Source of the DNA: Sediminitomix flava
Lineage (GTDB): Bacteria; Bacteroidota; Bacteroidia; Cytophagales; Flammeovirgaceae
Direction of reading: 5' to 3'
NCBI RefSeq assembly: GCF_003149185.1
Contig: NZ_QGDO01000001.1
Coordinates: 1,550,001-1,614,000, forward strand
DNA length: 64,000 nucleotides
In this document: positions 51,969 through 61,027 of the stretch, piece by piece
Numbering within the stretch: position 1 is the stretch's first letter
Layout of the letters: each line of letters starts with the position of its first letter
Position numbers and translations under genes: made by a program
The notes under the pieces: model-generated
What the model saw: the letters and a program-made list of their open reading frames with translations, nothing else
Database searches by the model: none
Told to the model about the DNA's origin: nothing

Positions 51969-53144
51969 TTAATAGTGATAAAGTTTGTGTATCTGCTTTA
52001 TTGTTTTAGTAAGCTCTTCTGAGCTAATTTTTGAATGTAATGAGAAACGTAATCTTGCAGTATTTGGTGGTACTGTTGGCGTACGAATCGGAAAAACTAA
52101 AACTCCTTCTTCCTCCAATCCTTTGGCTATATGAACAGCTCTTTCATTCTCTCCTACAATCAATGGCACTATGCAAGTATTATATTGTTGCTGAACGCCG
52201 ATTTCCTTCAAGCCATTTACAAAAATTTTTGACAGCTCTTGAAGTTTTATCCGTTCATTGTTCATCCCTTTTACCTTTTCTAGTACAAATGAATTCCAAT
52301 GTACAGTCACGGGAGGTAAAGCTGTTGTAAAAATGAATGGGCGCATTCGGTTTACTAACCAATCTTGAATACTCTTGCTCATCACAGCAAAAGCTCCTTG
52401 TGATGCCATTGCTTTTCCTAAGGGGGCAACAATAATGTCTATATCCGAAATTACCATTTGTTCTTCCGCAAATCCTAAGCCATTTTCACCTCTACAACCA
52501 ATAGCATGCGCTTCATCTACATACAGCAAGCAATCAAATTCCTTTTTAATTTGAACTAATACTTGAAGATCAGCACAATCGCCATCCATACTAAAAATGG
52601 ACTCTGTTACTATAATTATTTTATTGTAATCACTTCTCTTTTGTTGAAGAAGTTTTCTGAGGTGATCATAATCTAAATGACGATATCTGACAAAGTCTGC
52701 ATCAGACAATCTAAAACCATCAATCAAGCTTGCATGATTAAGCTTATCGCTCACTATCAAATCTCTTTTTTCTAAAAGAGCTGGAAGAATTCCTAAGTTT
52801 GCATGATAGCCACTATTGAAGAGTAATGCGCCATCTTTATTATAGTATTCCTTTAGTTGCTCTTCATAAGCTGAATAAGCTGGATGATTCCCTGAAAGTA
52901 AACGAGAAGAACTAGCACTTAAGCCATAATGAGAAATTGAAAGGTCATTTTCTAAGGCCTCTTCATAAAACTCCTTTAAGAGTAATTTGTTAGAAGCTAT
53001 ACCTAAGTAATCATTTCCTGAAAGGTTAATTAACTTTCTACCTTCTTTAGAAATCACCCCTTCTCCTTCCTGTCTCACATCATGTAACTCTCTAAGGTGA
53101 TGGTTTTCTGTGAGTGCTAATAGTTTGTTTTCTAAATCTTCCAT
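51969..53144 (-). CDS. bioF: 8-amino-7-oxononanoate synthase
   Basis: PLP-dependent alpha-oxoamine synthase condensing pimeloyl-ACP and alanine, first ring-forming committed step of biotin synthesis. Motifs: HYGLSASSSRLLSGNHPAYS, LFNSGYHANLGILPALL, DKLNHASLIDG, LLYVDEAHAIGCRGENGLGF, and the PLP-lysine region IVAPLGKAMASQGAFA. 391 residues, full length. First gene of a two-gene operon with bioG. Confidence 0.95.
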   Translation of the reverse strand: MEDLENKLLALTENHHLRELHDVRQEGEGVISKEGRKLINLSGNDYLGIASNKLLLKEFYEEALENDLSISHYGLSASSSRLLSGNHPAYSAYEEQLKEYYNKDGALLFNSGYHANLGILPALLEKRDLIVSDKLNHASLIDGFRLSDADFVRYRHLDYDHLRKLLQQKRSDYNKIIIVTESIFSMDGDCADLQVLVQIKKEFDCLLYVDEAHAIGCRGENGLGFAEEQMVISDIDIIVAPLGKAMASQGAFAVMSKSIQDWLVNRMRPFIFTTALPPVTVHWNSFVLEKVKGMNNERIKLQELSKIFVNGLKEIGVQQQYNTCIVPLIVGENERAVHIAKGLEEEGVLVFPIRTPTVPPNTARLRFSLHSKISSEELTKTIKQIHKLYHY

Positions 53145-53316
53145 TTATAATCTATCCACAAAACTTAAGAGATCAATTACTCAATTAGAATATTCTTGGA
53201 GTAATTATAATGATTTTTTTCTAAAAAAAGACAAACTAAATAGATTATTTTCTACAAAATAATGGAAAATATTCAATAGTAATATTAGTATAAATAGAAG
53301 GATAAAATTCAGGAAT

Positions 53317-53362
53317 AAAAAAGAAAAAAGGAATGACATCAGACATCTGTGTTCATTCCTTT
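53317..53362 (-). terminator. Terminator of the Cys-rich small gene
   Basis: On the minus strand AAAGGAATGA and TCATTCCTTT pair around a 16-base loop and are followed by TTTCTTTTTTATT. The stem includes the gene's stop codon (GGAATGA). Confidence 0.7.
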
Positions 53363-53496
53363 ATCCTTTTATCTAGTTTAGGGCATTTTTTACAATACAC
53401 TCCTTTCTTTTTGTACTTCTTGCAACATTTCTTCTTAGTCAGAAGATACTTCGATTCAAGAAGCCATCTTAAGCTTCTAATTATTCCATATTTCAT
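53353..53496 (-). CDS. Small basic Cys-rich protein (47 residues)
   Basis: ATG at 53496, TGA at 53353-53355. The product is strongly basic and carries four cysteines in the order CC-x9-C-x2-C (KKCCKKYKKKGVYCKKCP), which looks like a compact zinc- or iron-sulfur-type knuckle. Short proteins with a CCKKYKKGxxCKxCP-like signature recur in Bacteroidota, to my knowledge without a known function. The strong terminator overlapping its stop and the non-random composition support a real gene. Confidence 0.65.
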   Translation of the reverse strand: MKYGIIRSLRWLLESKYLLTKKKCCKKYKKKGVYCKKCPKLDKRIKE

Positions 53497-53797
53497 CTAT
53501 TCTTCATTCTACCCCTAGAACGCTAAAGACAAATTTTAAAATCCTAAAGTGTTAAAATAATTCTCATCACTTATCAATACTCAAATCAGTAATATAGATT
53601 TTTCACGAAACTAAATACAACTCACTTCAACTAATGATAATTTTGTCAAAAATGAATCTTTCAGAATAAAACATAAGACAGATCTTAATAATCATTTATT
53701 TTCATGATATATCTTATTTATATACAATTAAGGTATTATATTGAAGGACTTTTGTTAAAAAAAATTCAAATTCACACAAAACAACAAGCATTAATTT

Positions 53798-55180
53798 ATG
53801 GCAGCTAGAGGAGGTTTCTCAAACAAATTTGGCTTCATCATGGCCGCAGCAGGTTCTGCAGTAGGTCTTGGAAATATATGGAAGTTCCCGTTTGAAGTAG
53901 TAGATGGAGGAGGGGCCGCATTCGTGATTATCTATTTACTTTGTTGTTTCTTACTCTGCTTTCCTGTAATGATCGCAGAAGTAGCAATTGGTCGTAAAAC
54001 CAATTTAAATGCCGTTGAATCTTTCAAAAAATTAGGCTTTCCTAGATGGAGTTTTATAGGACTAATGGGTATTATCTCAGGAGTACTTATACTTTCATTT
54101 TATAATGTAGTAGCCGGTTGGACGATTGGTTTCACTTTCCAAATGATCCAAGGAAATTTTGAAATTGGACAACAATTTGGGCATTTCATTGCTGATTGGA
54201 AAACAATCATGATTTACTCAACAGTATTCATGATCGCAACAGCTTATATTGTAGCTCAAGGTGTTTCTGGAGGTATTGAGAAAGCCTCAAAAATATTGAT
54301 GCCTACACTTCTTGTTATCATTATTGGGTTGACTCTTTACTCTTTCACTCAAGAAGGTGCGATGAATGGTGTAGAGTATTACCTTATTCCAGACTTTAGT
54401 AAAGTAACTATTCAGACGATATATGGCGCTTTAGGGCAGGCGTTTTTCTCACTGTCTTTAGGAATGGGAGCTCTAATTACTTATGGTAGTTATGTAGGTA
54501 AAAAAGACAACTTGATAAGCTCTGCAGTATATATAACACTTGCAGATGTGTCTATAGCAACATTGGCTGGTCTGATGATGTTTGCATTCTTATTCTCGCA
54601 AAATTTACCTTACGATGAAGGTGGAGCAGGATTAATTTACACTGTCCTTCCAGGTGCATTTGCTTCAATGGGAAGTACGTTAGGACCGATCTTAGGTACT
54701 TTATTCTTTTTACTTCTTTCATTTGCTGCATTGACATCTACAGTATCATTATTGGAAGTGCCTGTAGCATACTTGGTAGATACTTTTGGATTAAGAAGAA
54801 AAAGAGCTGTTTGGCTTACTGCAGGAGGAATTTATTTATTAGGTATTCCATCCCTACTTGGTAATGGAGCTGTGCCAGAGTTAACCGAATTCATCACATA
54901 TGTTGGAGCAAACAAAGCTGCTTCATTTATGGATTTCGTTGAAGGTATCGCAAGTAATACAATGTTACCAATTGGAGGGTTCTTGATTTGTATCTTTACT
55001 ACTTATGTTTGGAATACAAAGAATCTTGTAGAAGAAGTAAAAAATGGTAATCCCGAGTTTGCTAACTCTTGGATTGCTAGTTATGTAACATTTGCTCTAA
55101 AATATCTATGTCCAATTATTCTTGGTGTGATATCTATTGTTACTATTTTAGATAAATTCTTGGGAATTGATATAGTTTAA
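53798..55180 (+). CDS. Sodium-dependent NSS-family transporter (SNF/LeuT type)
   Basis: 460 residues, 11-12 membrane helices. N-terminal signature FSNKFGFIMAAAGSAVGLGN followed by IWKFPFEVVDGGGAAFVIIY contains the unwound TM1 sodium-site segment. Helix 6 region LGQAFFSLSLGMGALITYGS and helix 8 LLSFAALTSTVSLLEVPVAY are standard for bacterial NSS proteins, which import amino acids or similar amines with Na+. The substrate is not evident. Single gene. Confidence 0.95.
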   Translation: MAARGGFSNKFGFIMAAAGSAVGLGNIWKFPFEVVDGGGAAFVIIYLLCCFLLCFPVMIAEVAIGRKTNLNAVESFKKLGFPRWSFIGLMGIISGVLILSFYNVVAGWTIGFTFQMIQGNFEIGQQFGHFIADWKTIMIYSTVFMIATAYIVAQGVSGGIEKASKILMPTLLVIIIGLTLYSFTQEGAMNGVEYYLIPDFSKVTIQTIYGALGQAFFSLSLGMGALITYGSYVGKKDNLISSAVYITLADVSIATLAGLMMFAFLFSQNLPYDEGGAGLIYTVLPGAFASMGSTLGPILGTLFFLLLSFAALTSTVSLLEVPVAYLVDTFGLRRKRAVWLTAGGIYLLGIPSLLGNGAVPELTEFITYVGANKAASFMDFVEGIASNTMLPIGGFLICIFTTYVWNTKNLVEEVKNGNPEFANSWIASYVTFALKYLCPIILGVISIVTILDKFLGIDIV

Positions 55181-55201
55181 AAGTACAAATCATATCATTT
55201 C

Positions 55202-55239
55202 AAAAAAGCTATTGACTAGTATAAGTCAATAGCTTTTTT
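55202..55239 (+). terminator. Terminator after NSS transporter
   Basis: AAAAAGCTATTGACT and AGTCAATAGCTTTTT with short loop and T tail. Confidence 0.9.
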
Positions 55240-55434
55240 ATTTATTTTGAGATTTGATTGTTTTAAATCAAGTTATATTAACTAAACAACAATTATTCTA
55301 AAATTTAATAGGTCTAAAATTTCTTAAAACGTAACAAATACACTATTTTAATTGACAACTAGGTTGAGTTAATTGTCTGTCACATTCAACCGTCTACAAA
55401 CTATACAAGAACTATTAAAACCAACTACTAACTT

Positions 55435-55836
55435 ATGTCTGTACTTTTTATAACCGCCGTTCTTGGGTTTGGTATATTGTCAATCATTTATTTTGTTGTG
55501 AGTTCACAATCTTTTGAAATTTCACCCTTTATTCAAACAGAGGGTAAAATTGTAGCTTACTTTAAAGATGAATTGCATGCCAATTACTTCCCAATTGTTG
55601 AGTACGTAACTGAAAAAGGAGATACTCTCCGTTTTAAAAGTAAACAAGCACTCATTAACAAATTAGAAAAGGGAACAAAAGTAATTTTATATTACAATCA
55701 GAAGTCTCCTAACAATTCTGCTTTTATTGAATTGTCAAATCACAAATCGACCGTTGAAGGAGGCGTAATCTTCACCGCTATAGTATTAATACTTATCAGC
55801 TGTTGTATTTATTCTTTACTGTTTCTTCTTTTCTAA
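55435..55836 (+). CDS. DUF3592-like small membrane protein
   Basis: 133 residues: N-terminal helix (about 4-22), a central soluble beta domain (about 30-100) with TEGKIVAYFKDE, YFPIVEYVTEKGDTLRFKSK and KGTKVILYYNQKSP, then a C-terminal helix (about 110-132). This helix-domain-helix layout with Y-F-P-I-V-E-Y and V-x-x-Y-Y-N-P-x-x-P-like motifs is that of DUF3592. Function unknown. Confidence 0.75.
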   Translation: MSVLFITAVLGFGILSIIYFVVSSQSFEISPFIQTEGKIVAYFKDELHANYFPIVEYVTEKGDTLRFKSKQALINKLEKGTKVILYYNQKSPNNSAFIELSNHKSTVEGGVIFTAIVLILISCCIYSLLFLLF

Positions 55837-55855
55837 ATAAGGACAAAAGCGTAAA

Positions 55856-55888
55856 AAAGGCTTATACTACCACCTAGTATAAGCCTTT
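55856..55888. terminator. Bidirectional terminator
   Basis: AAAGGCTTATACT and AGTATAAGCCTTT, perfect 13-bp stem, 7-base loop, between converging genes. Confidence 0.88.
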
Positions 55889-55914
55889 ATTTATTTGATA
55901 ATTTTACTCAAAAA

Positions 55915-56733
55915 TTAAGAAACTGTTTCTGGACGTACTTGCTCAATTTCTTGCTGTACTTTAGCGACAATATCCTCAATTTTATCATCTTTTTGATAAT
56001 TCATAGGAGGTTTAATTCTCACTCTTAGTGTACTCCCTCTTTTTTTCAATTTTAAGCCTTTCTTATCAAATGCCCTTCTGAATCCATCAATCACAATTGG
56101 GACAACTACTGGCTCAAAAGACTTGATAAGGTTTGCTGTTCCTTTACGAATAGGTGCATAAGGGCTTGTCGTTCCTTGCGGAAAATTCACTACCCAACCT
56201 TCAGATAAGGCTTTTTTAATTTTATCTGGAGCACTCGTATCAGCTCCACGATTCACACTTTGTCCTTTCGAACGCCATGATCTACGTACAGTAACTGCTC
56301 CTGTTAAAGAGAAGATTTTAGGAAGTAACCCACTCTGCTTCATCGTTTCTTCAGCAGCTACATAGTATGTATTAGCTCTAGGGCTTAATACATACAAAGG
56401 GAGGTTAATATGGTTATTAAATCCCCATTTGGCACTTGAGAATACATGATAAAAAGCGATTACATCACTGTAATACGTCTGATGATTTGAAATAAATAAT
56501 ACGTTGGTGTCTGGAAGATTTTCTAAATGTTCCATTCCTTCTACTTCAAGTTTATTGAAAATATTAAATCTCCAATAAGTAGTAGTGGCAAGTAAACTGA
56601 TCAGAGACCTTTTTAAGAAAACTACATTCCCAAAAGCGTCCCTTCGCAGTAATTTAGAGGTCGTGAATAAAGAGTTACTCTTTTTCCTCCTCTTTTCTCT
56701 CTTGTAGTTAAAATTTGATAATCTGGTCGTCAT
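55915..56733 (-). CDS. PlsC-family acyltransferase (1-acylglycerol-3-phosphate acyltransferase-like)
   Basis: 272 residues, membrane-associated phospholipid acyltransferase family. Motif I reads FISNHQTYYSDVIAFYHV: the His-Asp spacing is H-x5-D rather than the usual H-x4-D. Motif III reads VVNFPQGTTSPY in place of FPEGTRS, with Gln replacing the Glu. VVVPIVIDGFRRAF is motif IV. These changes are consistent across what looks like a Bacteroidota subgroup, so activity is likely but acceptor specificity is uncertain. N-terminal 40 residues are very basic. Alone, with a bidirectional terminator downstream. Confidence 0.85.
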   Translation of the reverse strand: MTTRLSNFNYKREKRRKKSNSLFTTSKLLRRDAFGNVVFLKRSLISLLATTTYWRFNIFNKLEVEGMEHLENLPDTNVLFISNHQTYYSDVIAFYHVFSSAKWGFNNHINLPLYVLSPRANTYYVAAEETMKQSGLLPKIFSLTGAVTVRRSWRSKGQSVNRGADTSAPDKIKKALSEGWVVNFPQGTTSPYAPIRKGTANLIKSFEPVVVPIVIDGFRRAFDKKGLKLKKRGSTLRVRIKPPMNYQKDDKIEDIVAKVQQEIEQVRPETVS

Positions 56734-56889
56734 TACTTGTTGTTAATAAAGATCTAACTGACATGTGAATCATTATACATGGTATATGTATAAAATTCAA
56801 ATTTTGCGATCAATATATTTAATATAGAATTATACTTAAAGACTCTTTGAGTTAATCTGTGTTAAAATGGTGGTTATGAATATCTTTTA

Positions 56890-57873
56890 TTAAAAATCTT
56901 CATCAAGACTAAACTTTGGTTTATCTTCACCATCTCCCTTTATAACTCCTGCTTTCTGATACTCAGATACTCTTTTTTCAAAGAAATTAGTTTTCCCTTG
57001 AAGTGATATTAACTCCATAAAATCAAACGGATTTTCTGAATTATAGATTTTAGAATATCCTAAAGCTAATAATAAGCGATCTGCTACAAACTCTATATAC
57101 TGATTCATTAAATCAGCATTCATTCCGATCAACCTGACAGGTATTGCATCATTTACAAATTCTTGCTCAATACTAACTGCGTCTTTTATGATCTCGACAA
57201 CAGTTGACTCATCAAGCTTATTCACGATATGGTTGTTGTACAATAAACATGCAAAATCGCAATGCAAACCTTCATCTCTTGAAATTAACTCGTTAGAAAA
57301 ACTCAGTCCTGGCATCAGACCACGTTTTTTTAACCAAAAAATCGAACAAAAACTACCTGAAAAAAAGATACCTTCTACAGCTGCAAATGCAATCAACCGT
57401 TCTGTAAACGAACCTTTGTCAATCCAACGCAAAGCCCATTCTGCTTTCTTTTTAACGCAATCTAGGTTATCAATTGCTTTGAATAAATAATCTTTTTGAG
57501 CTGAATCTTTGACATAAGTATCTATAAGTAATGAATAAGTCTCAGAGTGAATATTTTCAATTGCGATTTGAAAACCATAAAAGAATTTAGCTTCGGTATA
57601 TTGTACTTCAGCCACAAAATTCTCTGCCAAGTTTTCATTGACAATTCCATCACTAGCGGCAAAAAATGCAAGTACATGAGATATAAAATGTCTCTCATCA
57701 TCGGTCAGATTTGCCCAATCTTTTAAGTCTTGGCTTAAATCTATTTCTTCCGCAGTCCAAAAACTAGCCTCTGCTTTTTTATAAAACTCCCAGATGTCAT
57801 GGTGTTGAATTGGAAATAAGACAAAACGATCTTTATTTTCCTGCAATAGTGGTTCATTAGTGTTTGGGTTCAT
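56890..57873 (-). CDS. nrdB: Class I ribonucleotide reductase small subunit (beta)
   Basis: Di-iron subunit that generates the radical for dNTP synthesis. 327 residues. Metal ligands and radical site: [40 protein letters not shown], then [15 protein letters not shown] in which the Tyr after SET occupies the radical position of the eukaryote-like class Ia enzymes, and [18 protein letters not shown]. The C-terminal FSLDEDF is the tail that docks to NrdA. nrdA is not adjacent in the window. Confidence 0.96.
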   Translation of the reverse strand: MNPNTNEPLLQENKDRFVLFPIQHHDIWEFYKKAEASFWTAEEIDLSQDLKDWANLTDDERHFISHVLAFFAASDGIVNENLAENFVAEVQYTEAKFFYGFQIAIENIHSETYSLLIDTYVKDSAQKDYLFKAIDNLDCVKKKAEWALRWIDKGSFTERLIAFAAVEGIFFSGSFCSIFWLKKRGLMPGLSFSNELISRDEGLHCDFACLLYNNHIVNKLDESTVVEIIKDAVSIEQEFVNDAIPVRLIGMNADLMNQYIEFVADRLLLALGYSKIYNSENPFDFMELISLQGKTNFFEKRVSEYQKAGVIKGDGEDKPKFSLDEDF

Positions 57874-58027
57874 AAGCTATTAAAATGTTGGTGGTTGGAG
57901 TATAAAATAAGACCTTTTGGAAGCCCCTGTTTTATAATAGTACTAAAGAAAATCTATACCTAATGATATAAGGACTTATTAATACAAACTCTTTTCAGAA
58001 AAAAGATGTCTTTTTCAAAAAGAATTG

Positions 58028-58035
58028 TATCTTTG
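58028..58035 (+). promoter_or_regulatory. Distal -7 element (TATCTTTG) upstream of rplU
   Basis: Exact TAnnTTTG; no good -33 at normal spacing. Would give a leader of about 190 bases. Confidence 0.35.
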
Positions 58036-58112
58036 CGTCTTGTAAGGTTATGATCTCGATTATGTTCGCTGCACGAGGGATTAACTAATTCTTTAACTAC
58101 AACTGAAAAACG

Positions 58113-58142
58113 TTTGTTTTTGAAAAATAAGCGTTATTTTTG
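58113..58142 (+). promoter_or_regulatory. Promoter P2 of rplU-rpmA
   Basis: TTTG (58113-58116), 18-base spacer, TATTTTTG (58135-58142): a textbook Bacteroidota housekeeping promoter. Confidence 0.7.
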
Positions 58143-58165
58143 TGACCAATTTTCGTCACAATAGG

Positions 58166-58196
58166 TTGCGATTAAGAATGTTATATTTTATTTTTG
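58166..58196 (+). promoter_or_regulatory. Promoter P1 of rplU-rpmA
   Basis: TTG (58166-58168), 20-base spacer, TATTTTTG (58189-58196); start site would be about 30 bases before the rplU ATG. Confidence 0.6.
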
Positions 58197-58232
58197 CAGC
58201 CATTTCGTAAGAAAACTAATTTTAGATTAGCA

Positions 58233-58544
58233 ATGTACGCAATAGTAGAAATAGCTGGGCAGCAATTTAAGGTAGAAGAAAACAAATATATCTACACACA
58301 TAAATTGGAAGCTGAAGCAGGTGCTTCAGTTGAATTCGACAATGTTTTGTTGATTGATTCCGATTCTTCTATCGAAGTTGGCGCTCCTAAAGTTGATGGT
58401 GCTAAAGTAACTGGAAAAGTTCTTGGGCACGTAAAAGGTGAAAAAGTTCTTGTATTCAAAAAGAAAAGAAGAAAAGGATACAAAGTAAAGAACGGTCACA
58501 GACAACAGTTCACTAAAGTTTTGATTGAAGGAATCTCTAAATAA
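58233..58544 (+). CDS. rplU: 50S ribosomal protein L21
   Basis: 103 residues starting MYAIVEIAGQQFKVEENKYI, the conserved L21 N-terminus, which fixes the ATG at 58233; a longer frame from 58194 would overlap the promoter. The C-terminal KVLVFKKKRRKGYKVKNGHR and FTKVLIEGI are standard. Followed 9 bases later by rpmA, the universal L21-L27 operon. Confidence 0.98.
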   Translation: MYAIVEIAGQQFKVEENKYIYTHKLEAEAGASVEFDNVLLIDSDSSIEVGAPKVDGAKVTGKVLGHVKGEKVLVFKKKRRKGYKVKNGHRQQFTKVLIEGISK

Positions 58545-58553
58545 TAAAGTAAC

Positions 58554-58811
58554 ATGGCTCACAAAAAAGGTGTCGGTTCTTCGAAAAACGGTAGAGAATC
58601 GGAAAGTAAACGTCTTGGTGTAAAAATCTTTGGTGGTCAAGCTGCAACTGCAGGTAACATCTTGGTAAGACAAAGAGGTACAAAACACCACCCAGGTAAA
58701 AATGTTGGTCTAGGTAAAGATCATACATTATTTGCTCTTGTTGACGGAACTGTAGAGTTCAAAAAAGGATACAGAGGCAAATCATATGTTAGCATAAATC
58801 CTGCTAACTAA
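58554..58811 (+). CDS. rpmA: 50S ribosomal protein L27
   Basis: 85 residues. [20 protein letters not shown] and [20 protein letters not shown] with [19 protein letters not shown] are the L27 signature. The N-terminus begins directly with AHKKG, so there is no cleavable Firmicutes-type extension. Second gene of the operon. Confidence 0.98.
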   Translation: MAHKKGVGSSKNGRESESKRLGVKIFGGQAATAGNILVRQRGTKHHPGKNVGLGKDHTLFALVDGTVEFKKGYRGKSYVSINPAN

Positions 58812-59124
58812 GACATAAAGATCTTACTCAGATCAAGGCACCTTGTTGTAAAAACAAGGTGCTTTTTTTTTCTAATCAAAACTGTCAGATTCATTGAATC
58901 AGTGAGGAATTCTGAGAAATGCTCATTGATCTTTAGCTCATTATGATATTGTATTTAAACGGGCTTTTATTCTACAATTTTTTTTAGGACTTTTGTTTGT
59001 TGCGACTACATTCGTGTCGCTCATTTCTTTCTTAACAAGAATGAAGTGAAGAATCTAGTATCTTTACTTTGATGTTGGGGATACTTAAGGATTTCATTTA
59101 GAATTATCTAATTGTGTAGCTGAG
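58812..59124. other. Intergenic region rpmA-dnaA
   Basis: 313 bases. After the rpmA terminator the rest is AT-rich leader for dnaA. I find no TTATCCACA-type DnaA boxes, so it does not look like oriC. A near-match -7 (TATCTTTA, about 59060) is the best promoter hint. Confidence 0.6.
58835..58871 (+). terminator. Terminator of rplU-rpmA
   Basis: GCACCTTGTT and AACAAGGTGC with a short A-rich loop and eight T. Confidence 0.9.
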
Positions 59125-60768
59125 ATGGAGAAAGATTGTCATCAAATATGGCAAAATTGTCTTGAAATAATCAGGAAGGAGCTGTCTGAACAGAGTTTCA
59201 GAACATGGTTTATGCCCATTAAGCCTGTCAAACTGGCTAATGACGTATTAACCATAGAAGTGCCTAGCCCGTTCTTTTACGAATGGTTGGAGGAGTATTA
59301 CGTACACCTTCTAAAAAAGGCAATCAACAGCCAACTAGGACCTAACGGGAAATTGGAATATTCCATTCCTGTAGTTCAACCTACAAGACCAAAGCCTCAG
59401 CAACAGTTTACTGATCGTGGCGCTTATCAAGCTCCTCAAAATCCTACGCCACAACAAAATGTAGGACAACAGCACACACAATACACTAATCAAGTTCAGC
59501 AGAATCCTTATCAACAACAGGCTCCATCTCAACCTGTAATTGACAACAAGCCAAAGTACGTTCCGCAAGAGCGTCCTTTGCCAGCTGGAAGTGCCCAGTC
59601 TCCTGAAGTCTACCAACAAAATGAGACTCCACAAAGACCTGTTGCTCCTATAGATACAGCTCCTCAACAGCATACACAAAATCATGCAATGCCTAATATG
59701 GGCGGCGTACCTCCTCAATCTGCATTGGACTTTTCTGGAGCTTCAAACTTGAACCCAGAATACACATTCGATACATTTATTGAAGGAGATTGTAACCGCT
59801 TGGCTCGTTCTGCGGGGATCGCAATTGCGAAGAAACCGGGAGCTACAGCATTCAATCCTCTAGTTATTTATGGAGGTGTTGGTTTAGGTAAAACTCATCT
59901 TGTCCAAGCAATCGGGCAAGAAATCAAAAGAAGATATCCTGACAACTTTGTACTCTATGTCACTTGTGAACAATTCACTACACAATTTATTGAAGCTCTA
60001 AAGAGTAATAGTGTACAACAATTCACAAACTACTACCTGCAAGTTGATACATTAATTGTGGATGATATTCAGTTTTTATCTGGAAAAGAAAAAACACAAG
60101 AAAACTTCTTCCACATTTTCAATCATCTTCACCAAAGAGGAAAGCAGATCCTAATGACTACAGACTGCCCTCCTAAGAGTTTGAAAGGTTTACAGGAAAG
60201 ACTTCTATCTCGTTTCAAATGGGGGTTGACGGCAGATATTCAAAAACCTGACTTCGAAACAAGACTAGCAATCGTACAACAAAAGCTTGTTTCTGAAGGA
60301 ATGATGGTTCCTGAAGATGTATTAGAATATTTAGCTTACAATATTGACTCTAACATTCGTGAACTAGAAGGTGTGCTTATTTCATTGATCGCAAACGCAT
60401 CTCTTATGAAAAAAGAGATTGATCTTGAAATGGCTAAAAGTACATTACTAAATATTGTAAGAAGTACAGAGCAAGAAATTACTATTGAATTTATTCAAGG
60501 AATCGTAGCTGACTACTTTGGAATTTCTGTCGATGAGTTACTTTCAAAAACTCGAAAGAAAGATATCGCCAATGCAAGACAGATTGCTATGTATTTCTCT
60601 AAAGAATATACTGAAGTTCCTCTAAAATCAATTGGGGACAGTTTTGGCGGAAGAGACCACAGTACGGTTGTTCATGCTACAAAAGCTGTTTCTAAGAAAA
60701 TTCATTCAGATATTCTATATAATAGAATTGTAGATGAGTTACTTGAACACATGAAAATCAAGAAATAA
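59125..60768 (+). CDS. dnaA: Chromosomal replication initiator DnaA
   Basis: 547 residues, longer than most DnaA because the linker is expanded. Domain I (1-85; WQNCLEIIRKELSEQSFRTW). Domain II is a Gln/Pro-rich linker of about 120 residues (about 90-210). Domain III AAA+ has Walker A VIYGGVGLGKTHLVQAIG, Walker B LIVDDIQFLSGKEKTQ, and arginine-finger region RLLSRFKWGL. Domain IV has SIGDSFGGRDHSTVVHATKA, the DnaA-box-binding signature. No DnaA boxes are seen next to it, and dnaN is not adjacent. Confidence 0.98.
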   Translation: MEKDCHQIWQNCLEIIRKELSEQSFRTWFMPIKPVKLANDVLTIEVPSPFFYEWLEEYYVHLLKKAINSQLGPNGKLEYSIPVVQPTRPKPQQQFTDRGAYQAPQNPTPQQNVGQQHTQYTNQVQQNPYQQQAPSQPVIDNKPKYVPQERPLPAGSAQSPEVYQQNETPQRPVAPIDTAPQQHTQNHAMPNMGGVPPQSALDFSGASNLNPEYTFDTFIEGDCNRLARSAGIAIAKKPGATAFNPLVIYGGVGLGKTHLVQAIGQEIKRRYPDNFVLYVTCEQFTTQFIEALKSNSVQQFTNYYLQVDTLIVDDIQFLSGKEKTQENFFHIFNHLHQRGKQILMTTDCPPKSLKGLQERLLSRFKWGLTADIQKPDFETRLAIVQQKLVSEGMMVPEDVLEYLAYNIDSNIRELEGVLISLIANASLMKKEIDLEMAKSTLLNIVRSTEQEITIEFIQGIVADYFGISVDELLSKTRKKDIANARQIAMYFSKEYTEVPLKSIGDSFGGRDHSTVVHATKAVSKKIHSDILYNRIVDELLEHMKIKK

Positions 60769-60789
60769 GCTCATTCTATAAAATTCAAT

Positions 60790-60828
60790 AAAAAGCCTTT
60801 GATACCAAGTCTGTATCAAAGGCTTTTT
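60790..60828 (+). terminator. Terminator of dnaA
   Basis: AAAAAGCCTTTGATAC and GTATCAAAGGCTTTTT, perfect 16-bp stem, 7-base loop. Confidence 0.9.
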
Positions 60829-61027
60829 AACATTAGTCTCCTACCTAAGTGTGAAAAGCTCTTAAATGCAATTTCATTTTAGAGAAAGATAATTACGTTT
60901 CAGCTCACGAATTTTGAACTTTAGCAGAATCCTCCGTTTCTAAAACAGCCTTTCAACTACCTTTACAACCGTAAAATGAGACAAGCTACTGCTTTTTCAT
61001 TTTGTATGATTTAAAAAGGAAAATGAA

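Larger units (their letters stand above)
53145..53797. other. Intergenic region bioF - NSS transporter with one small gene
   Basis: 653 bases. Holds the 47-codon gene at 53353-53496 and its terminator; the remainder (53145-53310, 53500-53797) is very AT-rich and should contain the promoters for bioF (leftward) and the NSS transporter (rightward). Nothing else recognised. Confidence 0.6.
57874..58232. other. Promoter region upstream of rplU
   Basis: A 359-base divergent gap between nrdB and rplU. Carries three TAnnTTTG elements reading rightward (58028-58035, 58135-58142, 58189-58196). Between the first two lies a short hairpin-capable stretch (ATCTCG near 58051 with CGAGGGAT near 58074). No open frame supported. 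Confidence 0.6.

Noticed and set aside
53152-53160. CTATCCACA, one base from a DnaA box
   Set aside because: A single isolated near-match in an AT-rich gap with no cluster; not evidence of an origin.
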